DNA from: Clostridia bacterium
Lineage (GTDB): Bacteria; Bacillota; Clostridia; Oscillospirales; Butyricicoccaceae
Direction of reading: 5' to 3'
Length of the DNA stretch: 42,994 bases
NCBI GenBank assembly: GCA_021205365.1
Contig: JAJPXP010000010.1
Location: forward strand, 73,876 to 116,869
A program made the position numbers and the translations under genes. Numbering within the stretch: position 1 is the first letter of the stretch; each line of letters opens with the position of its first letter. Shown here in pieces: positions 1 to 8,322 of this stretch. The notes beneath the pieces were generated by a model. The model saw only the letters and a program-made list of their open reading frames with translations, searched no databases and had not been told where the DNA came from.

Positions 1-2778
1 GAGGAAGACGAATTTGAAGAAGATGACGAGGCGGAGGAAGCCGGTGTAACCCACGTGTACGAGCCGGAGGAGGAAACTGCGGAGGAATCCGGTGATCTGT
101 GGGAAGAAGCGGATGAGGCTATCCAAGACAGCGAAACGGATATCGACATGCTGGAGCAGCTGCCGGAGGAAGATAGTGTTGCTGCCGATTTCAAGGAAAC
201 CCTGGAACGGGAGGAAGAAATCGAAGCAAAGGAAGCAAAGCTCACCATGCCGCAGCCAAGGCCGGAGGATACCCCGGTCATCAGCGAAGAGGAACTGGCT
301 GAATTTCTGTCCGATGTAGATGAGGAAGAGGAAGAAAAAGAGCATGTCAGCTTTGAACAGCTGCTGCGGGACAATGGCGTTGCACTCGAAGAGGACAAGC
401 CAAAACAGCCCAAAATCTCATTGGAGGAATTTCCGGAAGAAGAAACCATGGTTTATGTTGATATTCCAATTCGTGAACCATCTCCGGAGGAAGCGGACAA
501 ACCACATCAGCCGGAGCTGTTTGATGCAGAAGCTGAAATGGAAAAGGAATCGGAAACTCCGGATGAGGAACCAGAAGAACCTGCCGGTGTATCCGAAGAG
601 GAACAGGAAGAACCAATTCCGGAGTCTGATCCCGATTGGCTGAATGTGCCGCTGGAGGAATTGTGCAAAACAGCTCCGGCACTGGAACAGCTTCGTCAGG
701 AAGGTCCTGTTATGGCCCGCGAAGTGCTTCGCCAGAAAGAATGGATTATGGAGCGGTTCCGCCGTTATCAGGATGAAGAACGCAGGGCACAGATGCCGGA
801 AGAAGAGCTGGACGAAGAACCAGAAACGGAACCGCAGAAACCGGAAGATGAACCGGAAGAGCTGGATGCAATCCATGCAGCAGATGAACTGCATGCACTG
901 CTGGAACAGGAAGAAAACGAAAACGATTCGGTTTTTCATGACGGGCCGACTGGCAAACCGGAAACGGAGGCAGCCGGCCAGAAAGAATCCATCATCGAAG
1001 TGACCGTTGCAGTTCCGGAAGCAGAGGAACCTGCGGAATTGGAAGAGGAACTGGCAGAACGCGAAGAACAGCCGGCAGAGCAGCCCAAACAGAAATCCGA
1101 GAGGCCGAAACCAGACAGGGAGAAGGCATCGTGGCCGCAGGAAGCTGTGCCAGAGGATCTGAATAAGGAGAGCAAGAGATACCGCATCCGTGCCGGTAAG
1201 CAGGCGAGGCGGGCATCTGTTATTGCCGTATTGACATTAATTTGTATCTATATTTCGTGTGCGGCGGACTTTGCCATTCTGCCGCTACCAGATTCTATGA
1301 ATTATGCATACCATCCATCGAATGTATTGACTGCATTCCTTGTGCTGATGGGAATTTCTATCCTGCTGGCATATGATGTAATATGGGAAGGTGTGCAGGC
1401 ATTGATACATTTGCGTCCAAACATGTCTACGCTGATTGATCTTGCCTTGGCACTCAATGTGATACATTGTGTGATTCGCCTGATTTCGGAGGGCGAGGAA
1501 ATACCATATGCATGTATTGCGATGCTGTCGCTGTTTGCACAGATGCGTGCACAGGTTTCCAAATCCACAATCCGGCACTATACATATAAAGTAGCCGGGA
1601 ATGCAAGGCAGCCGATGGGATTGTTCTATCATGGCGGCCCGCAGCCGCACATTGTGAAGGCCCCGCTAGAAAATACAGATGTATTTATTGCCCAGACTCT
1701 GCAGCGTGGAAAACGGCAGAGAGATGAAACGATTTTCACAATGATGTCGGCGATTGTGGCACTTGTCCTGTCCGTCATTGTGTGTACGGCAACCGGCGAT
1801 ACCGGACGTCTGATTTATGTGTTGGCGGCAACCGTTACCGGTGCGTGCCAGATTGCACTGATTTGTGCGATGGTAATGGCACGAAGCCACACGGCACGCC
1901 GGATGCTGCGCGGCGGTACGGCGGCAGATGACAACATCGGCATTGAAAGGCTGGCAAAGACACAGACCATTGTGCTGACAGATGAGGATTTGTTTCCGGC
2001 CAATTCGATCGCGCTGGAACGCTTGGAGCTTCGAAGCAATTTGAACGATTCCACAGCACTGGCTTATGCGGCAGCGCTGACCGGAGGCTCTTCCCTTGGA
2101 AGCATGCTCGCTGAGGAAGTACGTACTCGGTATGGCGCACCATTGATGGCACGGCATGTGGTACATGATGTGCACGGAGGCGTCAGCGGGCAGATCGGCG
2201 GGCTGCAGGTTATGCTGGGCGATGACAGGTATATGGCAGAACATGGCGTCATCACAAGCGATGTGCCGGAAAACGGCCTGATACTGGCACTGGATGGCAA
2301 TGTTGCCGCTGTGATGGTGATTGATTACCAGGTACCAGCAGCGTTGTTCAATGCCATGCAGGTGCTGACGGAGAAGAAAACCACAATCTGGCTGCATACA
2401 AGAAACCATCAGGTTACGCCGAAACTCGTAGAACAGAAATATGCGCTGAAAGAAGGCACGGTCATCGTGCCGGAAATGGAGACAGACCGTGCACTGAGCA
2501 GCCCGCATTATACCGATAAGGATCTGCTCTGCGGACTGGTGATGCGGGATGGATTTGTACCGATGTCCGGGTGTATTACAGCAGCGCGGGTAGAAGCCAG
2601 AATTTCTCCCGCGGGCATAATTATCGGCGCATGTGTATCCCTGCTGTGCGTGCTGTTGATGACATATCTGTGTTATGTCTTTGTGCCGTCGGATGCCCAT
2701 CCGATTCGTGTATTGATTTATATGATTTTGTGCTTTATCCCGATTTTCTTCCTTGAAAACGGAATAGACAAAGAATAA
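1..2778 (+). CDS. P-type-ATPase-like membrane protein with acidic N-terminal region, catalytically degenerate (5' end outside window)
   Basis: The frame is open from base 1, so the true start lies upstream; the GTG at 55 is probably internal. About the first 390 visible residues are dominated by Glu, Asp and Pro and look disordered. After a basic stretch come about eight hydrophobic segments (near nt 1207-1290, 1320-1387, 1432-1485, 1507-1545, 1735-1794, 1810-1875, 2605-2676, 2700-2755), the count and spacing of a P1B metal ATPase. Between segments 6 and 7 lies a soluble part that follows the P1B plan: RGG...IERLAKTQTIVL, then TDEDLFP where DKTGTLT is expected (nt 1978-1998), an N-domain-like GGVSGQIGGLQVMLGDD, and WLHTRNHQ in place of the TGDN region. 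No GDGxND motif and no TGE actuator motif are present. I infer a pseudoenzyme with a structural or regulatory membrane role. A terminator follows directly, so it ends its transcription unit. Confidence 0.7.
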   Translation, partial: EEDEFEEDDEAEEAGVTHVYEPEEETAEESGDLWEEADEAIQDSETDIDMLEQLPEEDSVAADFKETLEREEEIEAKEAKLTMPQPRPEDTPVISEEELAEFLSDVDEEEEEKEHVSFEQLLRDNGVALEEDKPKQPKISLEEFPEEETMVYVDIPIREPSPEEADKPHQPELFDAEAEMEKESETPDEEPEEPAGVSEEEQEEPIPESDPDWLNVPLEELCKTAPALEQLRQEGPVMAREVLRQKEWIMERFRRYQDEERRAQMPEEELDEEPETEPQKPEDEPEELDAIHAADELHALLEQEENENDSVFHDGPTGKPETEAAGQKESIIEVTVAVPEAEEPAELEEELAEREEQPAEQPKQKSERPKPDREKASWPQEAVPEDLNKESKRYRIRAGKQARRASVIAVLTLICIYISCAADFAILPLPDSMNYAYHPSNVLTAFLVLMGISILLAYDVIWEGVQALIHLRPNMSTLIDLALALNVIHCVIRLISEGEEIPYACIAMLSLFAQMRAQVSKSTIRHYTYKVAGNARQPMGLFYHGGPQPHIVKAPLENTDVFIAQTLQRGKRQRDETIFTMMSAIVALVLSVIVCTATGDTGRLIYVLAATVTGACQIALICAMVMARSHTARRMLRGGTAADDNIGIERLAKTQTIVLTDEDLFPANSIALERLELRSNLNDSTALAYAAALTGGSSLGSMLAEEVRTRYGAPLMARHVVHDVHGGVSGQIGGLQVMLGDDRYMAEHGVITSDVPENGLILALDGNVAAVMVIDYQVPAALFNAMQVLTEKKTTIWLHTRNHQVTPKLVEQKYALKEGTVIVPEMETDRALSSPHYTDKDLLCGLVMRDGFVPMSGCITAARVEARISPAGIIIGACVSLLCVLLMTYLCYVFVPSDAHPIRVLIYMILCFIPIFFLENGIDKE

Positions 2779-2786
2779 AAAACGAC

Positions 2787-2840
2787 ACAGGAAGCAGAAT
2801 GCCTGTACTTGGGCTGCTGCTTCCTGTTTTTCTTTTATTT
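2787..2840 (+). terminator. Rho-independent terminator of the ATPase-like gene
   Basis: A perfect 11-bp stem, acaggaagcag (2787-2797) with ctgcttcctgt (2817-2827), is followed by a T-rich tract. It begins nine bases after the stop codon. Confidence 0.9.
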
Positions 2841-2995
2841 TTTTTGCGGCATAATTTTTTAAAAATAAGCGGAAAAATACAGAAAATATGATATAATGTG
2901 AAACAATGCTATGAAACAGGACGAAAATATGATAAAAACTGTTTAAATTTATTGAAAGAAATGAGTATATTTAGGAAAAGTTCACAATATTTTGC

Positions 2996-3024
2996 TTGCA
3001 GTGAAATGAGAAATAGTATATAAT
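2996..3024 (+). promoter_or_regulatory. Probable sigma-A promoter of the EF-G-like gene
   Basis: A perfect -10 box TATAAT (3019-3024) is preceded at 17 bp by TTGCAG (2996-3001), which keeps only the TTG of the -35 consensus. The rest of the 2841-2995 gap is AT-rich; a second TATAAT at 2892-2897 has no matching -35. The leader before the TTG start is about 50 bases. Confidence 0.5.
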
Positions 3025-3084
3025 TACGAACATGGGAGACGGTTGAAACCGTCCATAATTCAACAATATAAGGAGATGGAATCG

Positions 3085-5145
3085 TTGAGCGTATATTCTG
3101 TAGATAAAATCCGTAATGTCTGCGTAATGGGACACGGTGGAGATGGCAAGACTTCTCTGATTGAGAGCATGCTGTATATGACAAAGGCAACCGACCGAAT
3201 GGGAAAGGTTACAGACGGAAATACCATTTGTGACTATGATCCGGAGGAGATTCGCAGAAAGTTCTCGATTTCCACTGCTGTTGCACCGGTTGAATATGGC
3301 GGATGCAAAATGAATATGCTGGATACACCGGGCTTTTTTGACTTTGAGGGTGAAGTGCAGAGTGCACTGCGTGTGTGCGAATCCGGCCTGATCGTTGTTC
3401 CCGGCAAATCCGGACCGAGTGTTGGAACAGAAAAGGCCTGGAAGCGTCTGGCAGATGCGGAAAAGCCCTGTGCATTTTATATTTCCAAGATTGATGAAGA
3501 AAATTCTGATTATGATACGTCCCTGCATAAGCTGCAGAAGGCATTTGGCGTAAATGTTTGCCCGATCGTTATTCCGATTTTTGAAGGCAATCGTGAAACC
3601 GTTGGTGTTGTTGACTGTGTTATCCGCAAGGCATACCATATGGAAGGCAGCGAACGCGTCGAGGTTCCGATTCCGGAGAACATGATTGCCAAGGTTGACC
3701 AGCAGCGTGCCGCTCTGTGTGAAAATGTAGCAGAGCTGTCCGAAGACCTGATGGAACGTTACTTTGCCGGAGAAGAATTTTCCGATGAAGAATTGATTGC
3801 AGGCCTGCGTCAGGGCGTTCTGGAACGTGTCATCATTCCGGTATTCTGCGGTACAGCGGCAACTGGTATCGGCACAATTGCGCTGCTGAAGGGCATTTGT
3901 GATTATATGCCTTCGCCGGACCAGGGTGAGGTTGAGGTTTGTGAACAGGATGATGACCTGATTGAAATTGCATGCAACCCGAACGGTACCCCGTGTGCCT
4001 TTGTATTTAAGACCACTGCTGACCAGTATGGCAGATTCAGCTATTTCAAGGTAGTGGCAGGCTCTGTCAAGCAGGATATGACTCTGCTGAACCACCGCAT
4101 GGACGGCACCGAAAAGATCGGCCACCTGTATTCCATCTGCGGCAAGAAGAGCACAGAAGTGAAGGAAGTTACCTGCGGCGATATCGGTGCAGTATCCAAG
4201 CTGGCTACGACGAAGACCGGCGATACGCTGTCGATGAGCGTCCGCGCGGTCAACCTGATGCCGGTTCCGTTTGCTCCGCCGTGCTATTCCCAGGCAATTG
4301 CGCCGACAACAAAGGGCGGCGAGGAAAAGATCGCATCTGGCCTGAATAAGCTGGCAGATGAAGATCCGACCTTCAGCTTTACCATTGACCCGGAAACCCA
4401 CCAGAGTATCCTCAGCGGCATGGGTGATATCCATTTGGATGTCATCTGCTCCAAGCTGAAGAACCGTTTCGGCGCAGATGCTGTTCTGTCTAAGCCGATC
4501 GTACCGTATCGCGAGAAGATCCGTGCTAAGGTTGCTGTAGAAGGCAAGCACAAGAAACAGTCCGGCGGACATGGTCAGTATGGCCATGTTAAGATGGAAT
4601 TTGAGCCGTATGCAGATGGCGATTACCTGTTTGAAGAGCGCATCTTTGGCGGTTCCGTTCCGAAGAACTTCCACCCTGCAGTTGATAAGGGTGTCCGTGA
4701 AGCGATGGAGCATGGCGTTCTGGCCGGCTATCCGATGGTTGGCCTAAAGGCAGTGCTGCTGGATGGTTCCTATCATGATGTTGACTCCAACGAACTGTCG
4801 TTTAAGATGGCAGCGAAGCTGGCGTTCAAAGCTGGTATCCCGAAGGCAAATCCGGTTATTATGGAACCGATCTGCTCGATGAAGGTCTACATCCCGGATT
4901 CCTACATGGGCGATATCATTGGCGACATCAACAAGCGCCGCGGACGTATCATGGGCATGAATCCGACAGATGACGGTCAGGAAATCATTGCCGAAGTACC
5001 GATGGCTGAAATCAGTGATTATGCAATCACGCTCCGCTCCATGACACAGGGCAGAGGCTCCTTCGTATCCCAGTTTGAGCGTTACGAGGATGCACCTCCA
5101 GCAGTGCAGGAGAAGGTTATTCAAGCTGCTCAGGCAGATAATTAA
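3085..5145 (+). CDS. Elongation factor G-like translational GTPase
   Basis: The product, 686 residues, has the EF-G domain plan: GTPase domain (G1 GHGGDGKTS at 16-24, G3 DTPGF at 80-84), a beta-barrel domain II, domain III with DIHLDVI, domain IV with DGSYHDVDSNELSFKMA and a C-terminal domain V. It belongs to the GHGG-type EF-G paralogues common in Clostridia; whether it drives translocation like FusA or has a special ribosomal role is not known from sequence. The G4 motif, normally NKxD, reads SKID (134-137). I chose TTG at 3085 because AAGGAG (3070-3075) lies nine bases upstream; the in-frame ATG at 3076 touches the SD and is not usable. It is a single-gene unit between its own promoter and terminator. 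The canonical fusA with rpsG/rpsL/tuf is not in this window. Confidence 0.88.
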   Translation: MSVYSVDKIRNVCVMGHGGDGKTSLIESMLYMTKATDRMGKVTDGNTICDYDPEEIRRKFSISTAVAPVEYGGCKMNMLDTPGFFDFEGEVQSALRVCESGLIVVPGKSGPSVGTEKAWKRLADAEKPCAFYISKIDEENSDYDTSLHKLQKAFGVNVCPIVIPIFEGNRETVGVVDCVIRKAYHMEGSERVEVPIPENMIAKVDQQRAALCENVAELSEDLMERYFAGEEFSDEELIAGLRQGVLERVIIPVFCGTAATGIGTIALLKGICDYMPSPDQGEVEVCEQDDDLIEIACNPNGTPCAFVFKTTADQYGRFSYFKVVAGSVKQDMTLLNHRMDGTEKIGHLYSICGKKSTEVKEVTCGDIGAVSKLATTKTGDTLSMSVRAVNLMPVPFAPPCYSQAIAPTTKGGEEKIASGLNKLADEDPTFSFTIDPETHQSILSGMGDIHLDVICSKLKNRFGADAVLSKPIVPYREKIRAKVAVEGKHKKQSGGHGQYGHVKMEFEPYADGDYLFEERIFGGSVPKNFHPAVDKGVREAMEHGVLAGYPMVGLKAVLLDGSYHDVDSNELSFKMAAKLAFKAGIPKANPVIMEPICSMKVYIPDSYMGDIIGDINKRRGRIMGMNPTDDGQEIIAEVPMAEISDYAITLRSMTQGRGSFVSQFERYEDAPPAVQEKVIQAAQADN

Positions 5146-5158
5146 GTTCAGATGGTTC

Positions 5159-5192
5159 AAAGCCGCCTCAGGAAACTGGGGCGGCTTTTTCT
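5159..5192 (+). terminator. Rho-independent terminator after the EF-G-like gene
   Basis: GC-rich stem GCCGCC (5162-5167) with GGCGGC (5180-5185), extended by A-T pairs on the outside, followed by TTTTTC. Confidence 0.88.
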
Positions 5193-5263
5193 TGTGGGCA
5201 GGCAGGGATGCGGAACACAGGTGGTTTTATTACGTTCCCTTTGCTGTAATCTCTTGATTTACC

Positions 5264-5293
5264 GTCATGAACCCGCCTGCTCCTGCATAGGTT
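5264..5293 (+). promoter_or_regulatory. Possible sporulation (sigma-E type) promoter of the DUF4830 gene
   Basis: GTCATGAA (5264-5271) and CATAGGTT (5286-5293) are separated by 14 bp. The Bacillus sigma-E consensus is GKCATATT, about 14 bp, CATACAMT, so the GTCAT and CATA cores match with the expected spacing. No good sigma-A promoter is visible between the previous terminator and this gene. The call is a pattern match only. Confidence 0.3.
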
Positions 5294-5334
5294 GTACCAG
5301 AGCTTGAGACGATCACGGCAAGGGAGCGGGACAC

Positions 5335-5922
5335 ATGTTTATATTCACAGCGAAATTAAATAAGAAAAAAATCATATTGGGAGCTGCTGCAGTCGTGGCT
5401 TTGGTGCTGACAGCAGGCGTCGCTGTCCGTCTGGCAGGAGATGTGGCAGCAATGGGCGCATGGGGCAGCAGTGCAGACGCTGCAGGCTCCGGGGAAGAGG
5501 CAGAGGAAGCTGTCTCCACGCTGGCATTGACCAACAATGAGCGCATTGCCTATCTGGAAGCATGCGGCTGGGAGGTAGATGAAAATTCCTGTGTGATTCA
5601 GGAGGTTATCATACCGTCGGATTTTGATGAAACCTATCAGAATTATGCTGAGCTGCAGGCAAAGCAGGGCTTTGATCTGGAAAAGCTCAAGGGAAAACGT
5701 GTGAAACAGATTACTTATACCGTTACCAATTATCCTGAGGAAGGTGATATCATAGCAGAGTTGCTGGTTTACCGTGGGAATATTGTTGCAGGCGATATCT
5801 GTTCGATGAAGACAGATGGCGGCTTTACCCGTGGATTGATGGATCATCCGGAACAGGCAGAGGCTGACACGGACGATGCCGCAGATTCCACAAATGATGA
5901 CGGCGAAGAAAGTAACAAATGA
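5335..5922 (+). CDS. Membrane-anchored DUF4830-family protein
   Basis: The product has 195 residues. A short basic N-terminus (LNKKK) is followed by one hydrophobic segment at about 13-35, giving a signal anchor with the rest outside the cell. The middle part, NNERIAYLEACGWEV (residues about 67-81) then VIIPSDFDETYQNYAELQ and a C-terminal YTVTNYPE...LLVYRGNIVAGDICS, matches what I know of DUF4830, a clostridial family of unknown function. The last 30 residues are acidic and look disordered. The ATG at 5335 follows GGGAG at a fair distance. It is monocistronic: terminators lie on both sides. A possible sigma-E-type promoter upstream would suggest expression in the mother cell, but this is unproven. 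Confidence 0.75.
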   Translation: MFIFTAKLNKKKIILGAAAVVALVLTAGVAVRLAGDVAAMGAWGSSADAAGSGEEAEEAVSTLALTNNERIAYLEACGWEVDENSCVIQEVIIPSDFDETYQNYAELQAKQGFDLEKLKGKRVKQITYTVTNYPEEGDIIAELLVYRGNIVAGDICSMKTDGGFTRGLMDHPEQAEADTDDAADSTNDDGEESNK

Positions 5923-5955
5923 TCAAAAAATAGTCTAAAATATATCAAAAAAACA

Positions 5956-5997
5956 GCAAGCAGGCGAAATTTTACGCCTGCTTTTGCATTTTTTTAA
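5956..5997 (+). terminator. Rho-independent terminator after the DUF4830 gene
   Basis: A 9-bp stem AAGCAGGCG (5958-5966) with CGCCTGCTT (5975-5983), followed by TTTTGCATTTTTTT. Confidence 0.9.
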
Positions 5998-6004
5998 ATT
6001 CCTC

Positions 6005-6033
6005 TTGTGCAGATATTACAAAAGTGCTAAAAT
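6005..6033 (+). promoter_or_regulatory. Sigma-A promoter of the pseudouridine synthase gene
   Basis: TTGTGC (6005-6010), 17 bp, TAAAAT (6028-6033) with an extended -10 TGC directly before the -10 box. It starts just after the preceding terminator. Confidence 0.6.
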
Positions 6034-6063
6034 AGTTAATAATTGTGTTTTGGAGGCGGTAGC

Positions 6064-6804
6064 ATGGCAGTCCAGCGTATAGATAAGCTGCTGGCATCCA
6101 CAGGGCTGTGTTCCAGGAAAGAAGCTGCAGCCTGTGCCAGAAAAGGTGCCATTGCTGTGGATGGCACGCTGTGCCGGGATGTTTCTAAGAAAATAGATCC
6201 GGAAAGCTGCTGTCTGACTTTCTACGGCAAGCCTGTTTGCTATCAGGAGCATATTTACCTGATGATGCATAAGCCGCTGGGGGTGCTGTCAGCTACGGAA
6301 GACCGCGACCAGAAAACGGTGCTCGACCTGCTTCCGAAGCAGTATCGTTCCCGCGGGGTGTTTCCAGTTGGGAGGCTGGATAAGGATACCTCCGGTTTGC
6401 TGCTGCTGACAGACGATGGTGCGTTGGGACATGTGCTGACATCACCGAAGCATCAGGTCAGCAAGGTATATCATGCCGTAGCAGATGGTGAACTAAAGCA
6501 GGAGGATGTGGATGCTTTTGCGGCGGGAATTGAGCTGCGGGATGGTACCAAATGCCGTCCGGCAAAGCTGGAGATCCGGGCAGTGCAGGATGGGAAATCG
6601 GATGTTCTGGTGACCGTGACGGAGGGAAAATACCACCAGGTACGCCGGATGCTGGCTTCCAGAGGCGCACCGGTACTGACACTGGAACGCCTTTCCGAAG
6701 GTCCGGTTGTGATGGATGCCGCATTAAAACCGGGCGAATGGCGGGCGCTGAAAAGGCAGGAGCTGGAAGCCTTGCAGTCTGAAACGGAGTCTGGAAACCG
6801 CTGA
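6064..6804 (+). CDS. RsuA/RluB-family rRNA pseudouridine synthase
   Basis: Converts a specific uridine in rRNA to pseudouridine. The product has 246 residues: an N-terminal S4 RNA-binding domain (RIDKLLASTGLCSRKEA, with KGAIAVDG) and a catalytic domain holding GRLDKDTSGLLLLT, in which the Asp after GRL is the catalytic residue, and YHQVRRML near the end, typical of the RsuA/RluB/RluE/RluF group. The member most often named in Clostridia modifies 16S U516, but the target cannot be read from sequence. The ATG at 6064 has GGAGG (6052-6056) seven bases upstream; an in-frame upstream extension to 6043 lies within the leader and is not needed. It is transcribed alone. Confidence 0.9.
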   Translation: MAVQRIDKLLASTGLCSRKEAAACARKGAIAVDGTLCRDVSKKIDPESCCLTFYGKPVCYQEHIYLMMHKPLGVLSATEDRDQKTVLDLLPKQYRSRGVFPVGRLDKDTSGLLLLTDDGALGHVLTSPKHQVSKVYHAVADGELKQEDVDAFAAGIELRDGTKCRPAKLEIRAVQDGKSDVLVTVTEGKYHQVRRMLASRGAPVLTLERLSEGPVVMDAALKPGEWRALKRQELEALQSETESGNR

Positions 6805-6879
6805 GTTTTCACAGAGCGTTACATAGGGGAAAACCAACAAAATAAAGATAAAATTTTTGTACAAATTTCTGTCGATTTG

Positions 6880-6888
6880 TGATATAAT
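6880..6888 (+). promoter_or_regulatory. Extended -10 promoter of the CdaR-like regulator gene
   Basis: TGATATAAT (6880-6888) is a perfect extended -10 box; TTGTAC at 6857-6862 is a possible -35 but lies 20 bp away. It is followed by an about 110-base leader containing a small hairpin GACAG...CTGTC near 6908-6924. Confidence 0.55.
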
Positions 6889-7006
6889 GAAAAAAGATGA
6901 ACAATGGGACAGCGAAAGACTGTCAGGGTGATTGGTAATGTTTCTGTCTGTGCGTACGGAAATCATTGCAGGCAGGTTGAAATGATATTGTAAAGAAGGG
7001 TGAAGA

Positions 7007-8107
7007 ATGATGGCATCAAGAATGTTTCAGTCTATAATTTTACAGATGAAAGATGCGGTAGACCGTACGATTGGCATTATCAATGCCAGCGGTGCGGTGG
7101 TAGCATGCACGGATCTGAAACGCATTGGCGAAATGCGTGAGGATGCGGCAGCTGAACTGTCTTATGTAGGCGATATGATCCGTTTCGGCGGCTATACGTA
7201 TCGTCCGGTGGCAGACCGCACTACCCGTTTTGAATACGCTGTATTTGTGCATGGCGAAGACGAAAATGCACGCAGCATCTGCTCGATGGCTACAATTGCA
7301 ATCAGCAACATCAAGACACTGTATGATGAAAAGCATGACAAGGCTACGTTTGTCAAGAATATTATCCTGGACAATATCCTGCCAGGCGATATTTACATCA
7401 AGTCCCGCGAGCTGCATTTCGAGGGCGATACCCCGCGTGCTGTTTTCCTGATTCGCCAGGAGGACCGTGCAGACATTGCTACGCTGGACGTTATCCAGGG
7501 ACTATTCCCGGATAAGCAGAGGGATTTTGTCATCCATATCAATGAGAGCGATATTGTTCTTGTCAAGGAAGTCAAGGCGGCTACCGAAGACAAGGAACTG
7601 TATAAGATTGCAAAGGGCATCGAGGAAACGCTGGAAAATGAGCTTCAGATCAAATGCATCATTGGCATCGGTACCGTATGTAATCAGCTGAAGGATGTGG
7701 CAAAGTCCTTCAAGGAAGCACAGACTGCACTGGAAATCGGTGTTGTATTTGATAATGAGCAGAACATCGTCAATTATGACACGCTGGGCCTTGCACGTCT
7801 GATCTATCAGCTGCCGACAACCCTATGTGAAATGTTCCTGAACGAAATTTTTAAGAAGGGTTCGATTGATGCCCTTGATCAGGAAACCCTGTTTACAATT
7901 CAGAAATTCTTTGAAAACAATTTGAATGTGTCCGAAACATCGCGTAAGCTGTTCGTGCACAGAAACACACTGGTTTACCGCCTTGAGAAAATCAAGAAGC
8001 TGACCGGTCTGGATCTGCGCGAATTTGACCATGCAATCGTCTTTAAGGTTGCGCTGATGGTACGCAAGTATCTGGCATCCCGCGAGGGCGGACGCATCCA
8101 GCCGTAA
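7007..8107 (+). CDS. CdaR/PucR-family transcriptional regulator
   Basis: The product, 366 residues, has three parts: an N-terminal sensor-like region of about 120 residues, a middle GGDEF-like region typical of CdaR (IGIGTVCNQLKDVAKSFKEA at about 225-244), and a C-terminal PucR-type helix-turn-helix (NNLNVSETSRKLFVHRNTLVYRLEKI split over about 304-330). CdaR-like proteins usually sense sugar diacids or other small metabolites and activate catabolic genes; here no such genes lie nearby, so target and ligand are unknown. ATG at 7007 (or 7010) follows AAGAAGGG. The only obvious partner is the tiny membrane-peptide gene at 8130, 22 bases downstream on the same transcript. Confidence 0.82.
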   Translation: MMASRMFQSIILQMKDAVDRTIGIINASGAVVACTDLKRIGEMREDAAAELSYVGDMIRFGGYTYRPVADRTTRFEYAVFVHGEDENARSICSMATIAISNIKTLYDEKHDKATFVKNIILDNILPGDIYIKSRELHFEGDTPRAVFLIRQEDRADIATLDVIQGLFPDKQRDFVIHINESDIVLVKEVKAATEDKELYKIAKGIEETLENELQIKCIIGIGTVCNQLKDVAKSFKEAQTALEIGVVFDNEQNIVNYDTLGLARLIYQLPTTLCEMFLNEIFKKGSIDALDQETLFTIQKFFENNLNVSETSRKLFVHRNTLVYRLEKIKKLTGLDLREFDHAIVFKVALMVRKYLASREGGRIQP

Positions 8108-8129
8108 TTCCGGGAGTGAATAATCTTTG

Positions 8130-8222
8130 ATGAAACCAACAACTGCAAAGCGTATCATGGCAGCTGTCGCACTGATTTTGGCGCTGCTCATGATTCTCAG
8201 TTCCCTGTCTGTCCTGTTTTAA
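8130..8222 (+). CDS. 30-residue single-pass membrane peptide
   Basis: ATG at 8130 opens a 30-codon frame ending in TAA. The peptide has a short basic N-terminus (MKPTTAKR) and an uninterrupted hydrophobic helix to its last residue (LILALLMILSSLSVLF). GGGAG (8112-8116) lies 13 bases upstream, rather far for a strong SD. It follows the CdaR-like gene by 22 bases and lies before the terminator at 8273, so it should be co-transcribed. Size and shape recall Prli42-type small membrane proteins of Firmicutes that anchor stress signalling complexes, but the similarity is too short to assert. Confidence 0.5.
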   Translation: MKPTTAKRIMAAVALILALLMILSSLSVLF

Positions 8223-8272
8223 GGCGGAATGGTGAAGAAAATTTAACTTTTTTGTGAATGAAAGCAAAAAAC

Positions 8273-8308
8273 AGTTGCCGCAGGCTTTGTCCTGCGGTAT
8301 TCTTTTTA
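8273..8308 (+). terminator. Rho-independent terminator or attenuator before the S41 protease gene
   Basis: CCGCAGG (8278-8284) pairs with CCTGCGG (8291-8297), flanked by an A-run upstream and TATTCTTTTT downstream. It sits only 15 bases before the protease start at 8323, so the protease either depends on read-through or on an unseen promoter overlapping this hairpin. Confidence 0.7.
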
Positions 8309-8322
8309 GTGGAAGTTTTTAC

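Noticed and set aside
2971-4713. Long open frame (about 580 codons) on the minus strand opposite the EF-G-like gene
   Set aside because: It is antisense to a clearly recognisable protein, is rich in Cys, His and Asn without domains, and lacks an SD; it is a by-product of codon bias.
8254-8322. N-terminal extension of the S41 protease
   Set aside because: It would be translated through the terminator hairpin 8273-8308, has no SD, and adds residues in front of a normal signal anchor.
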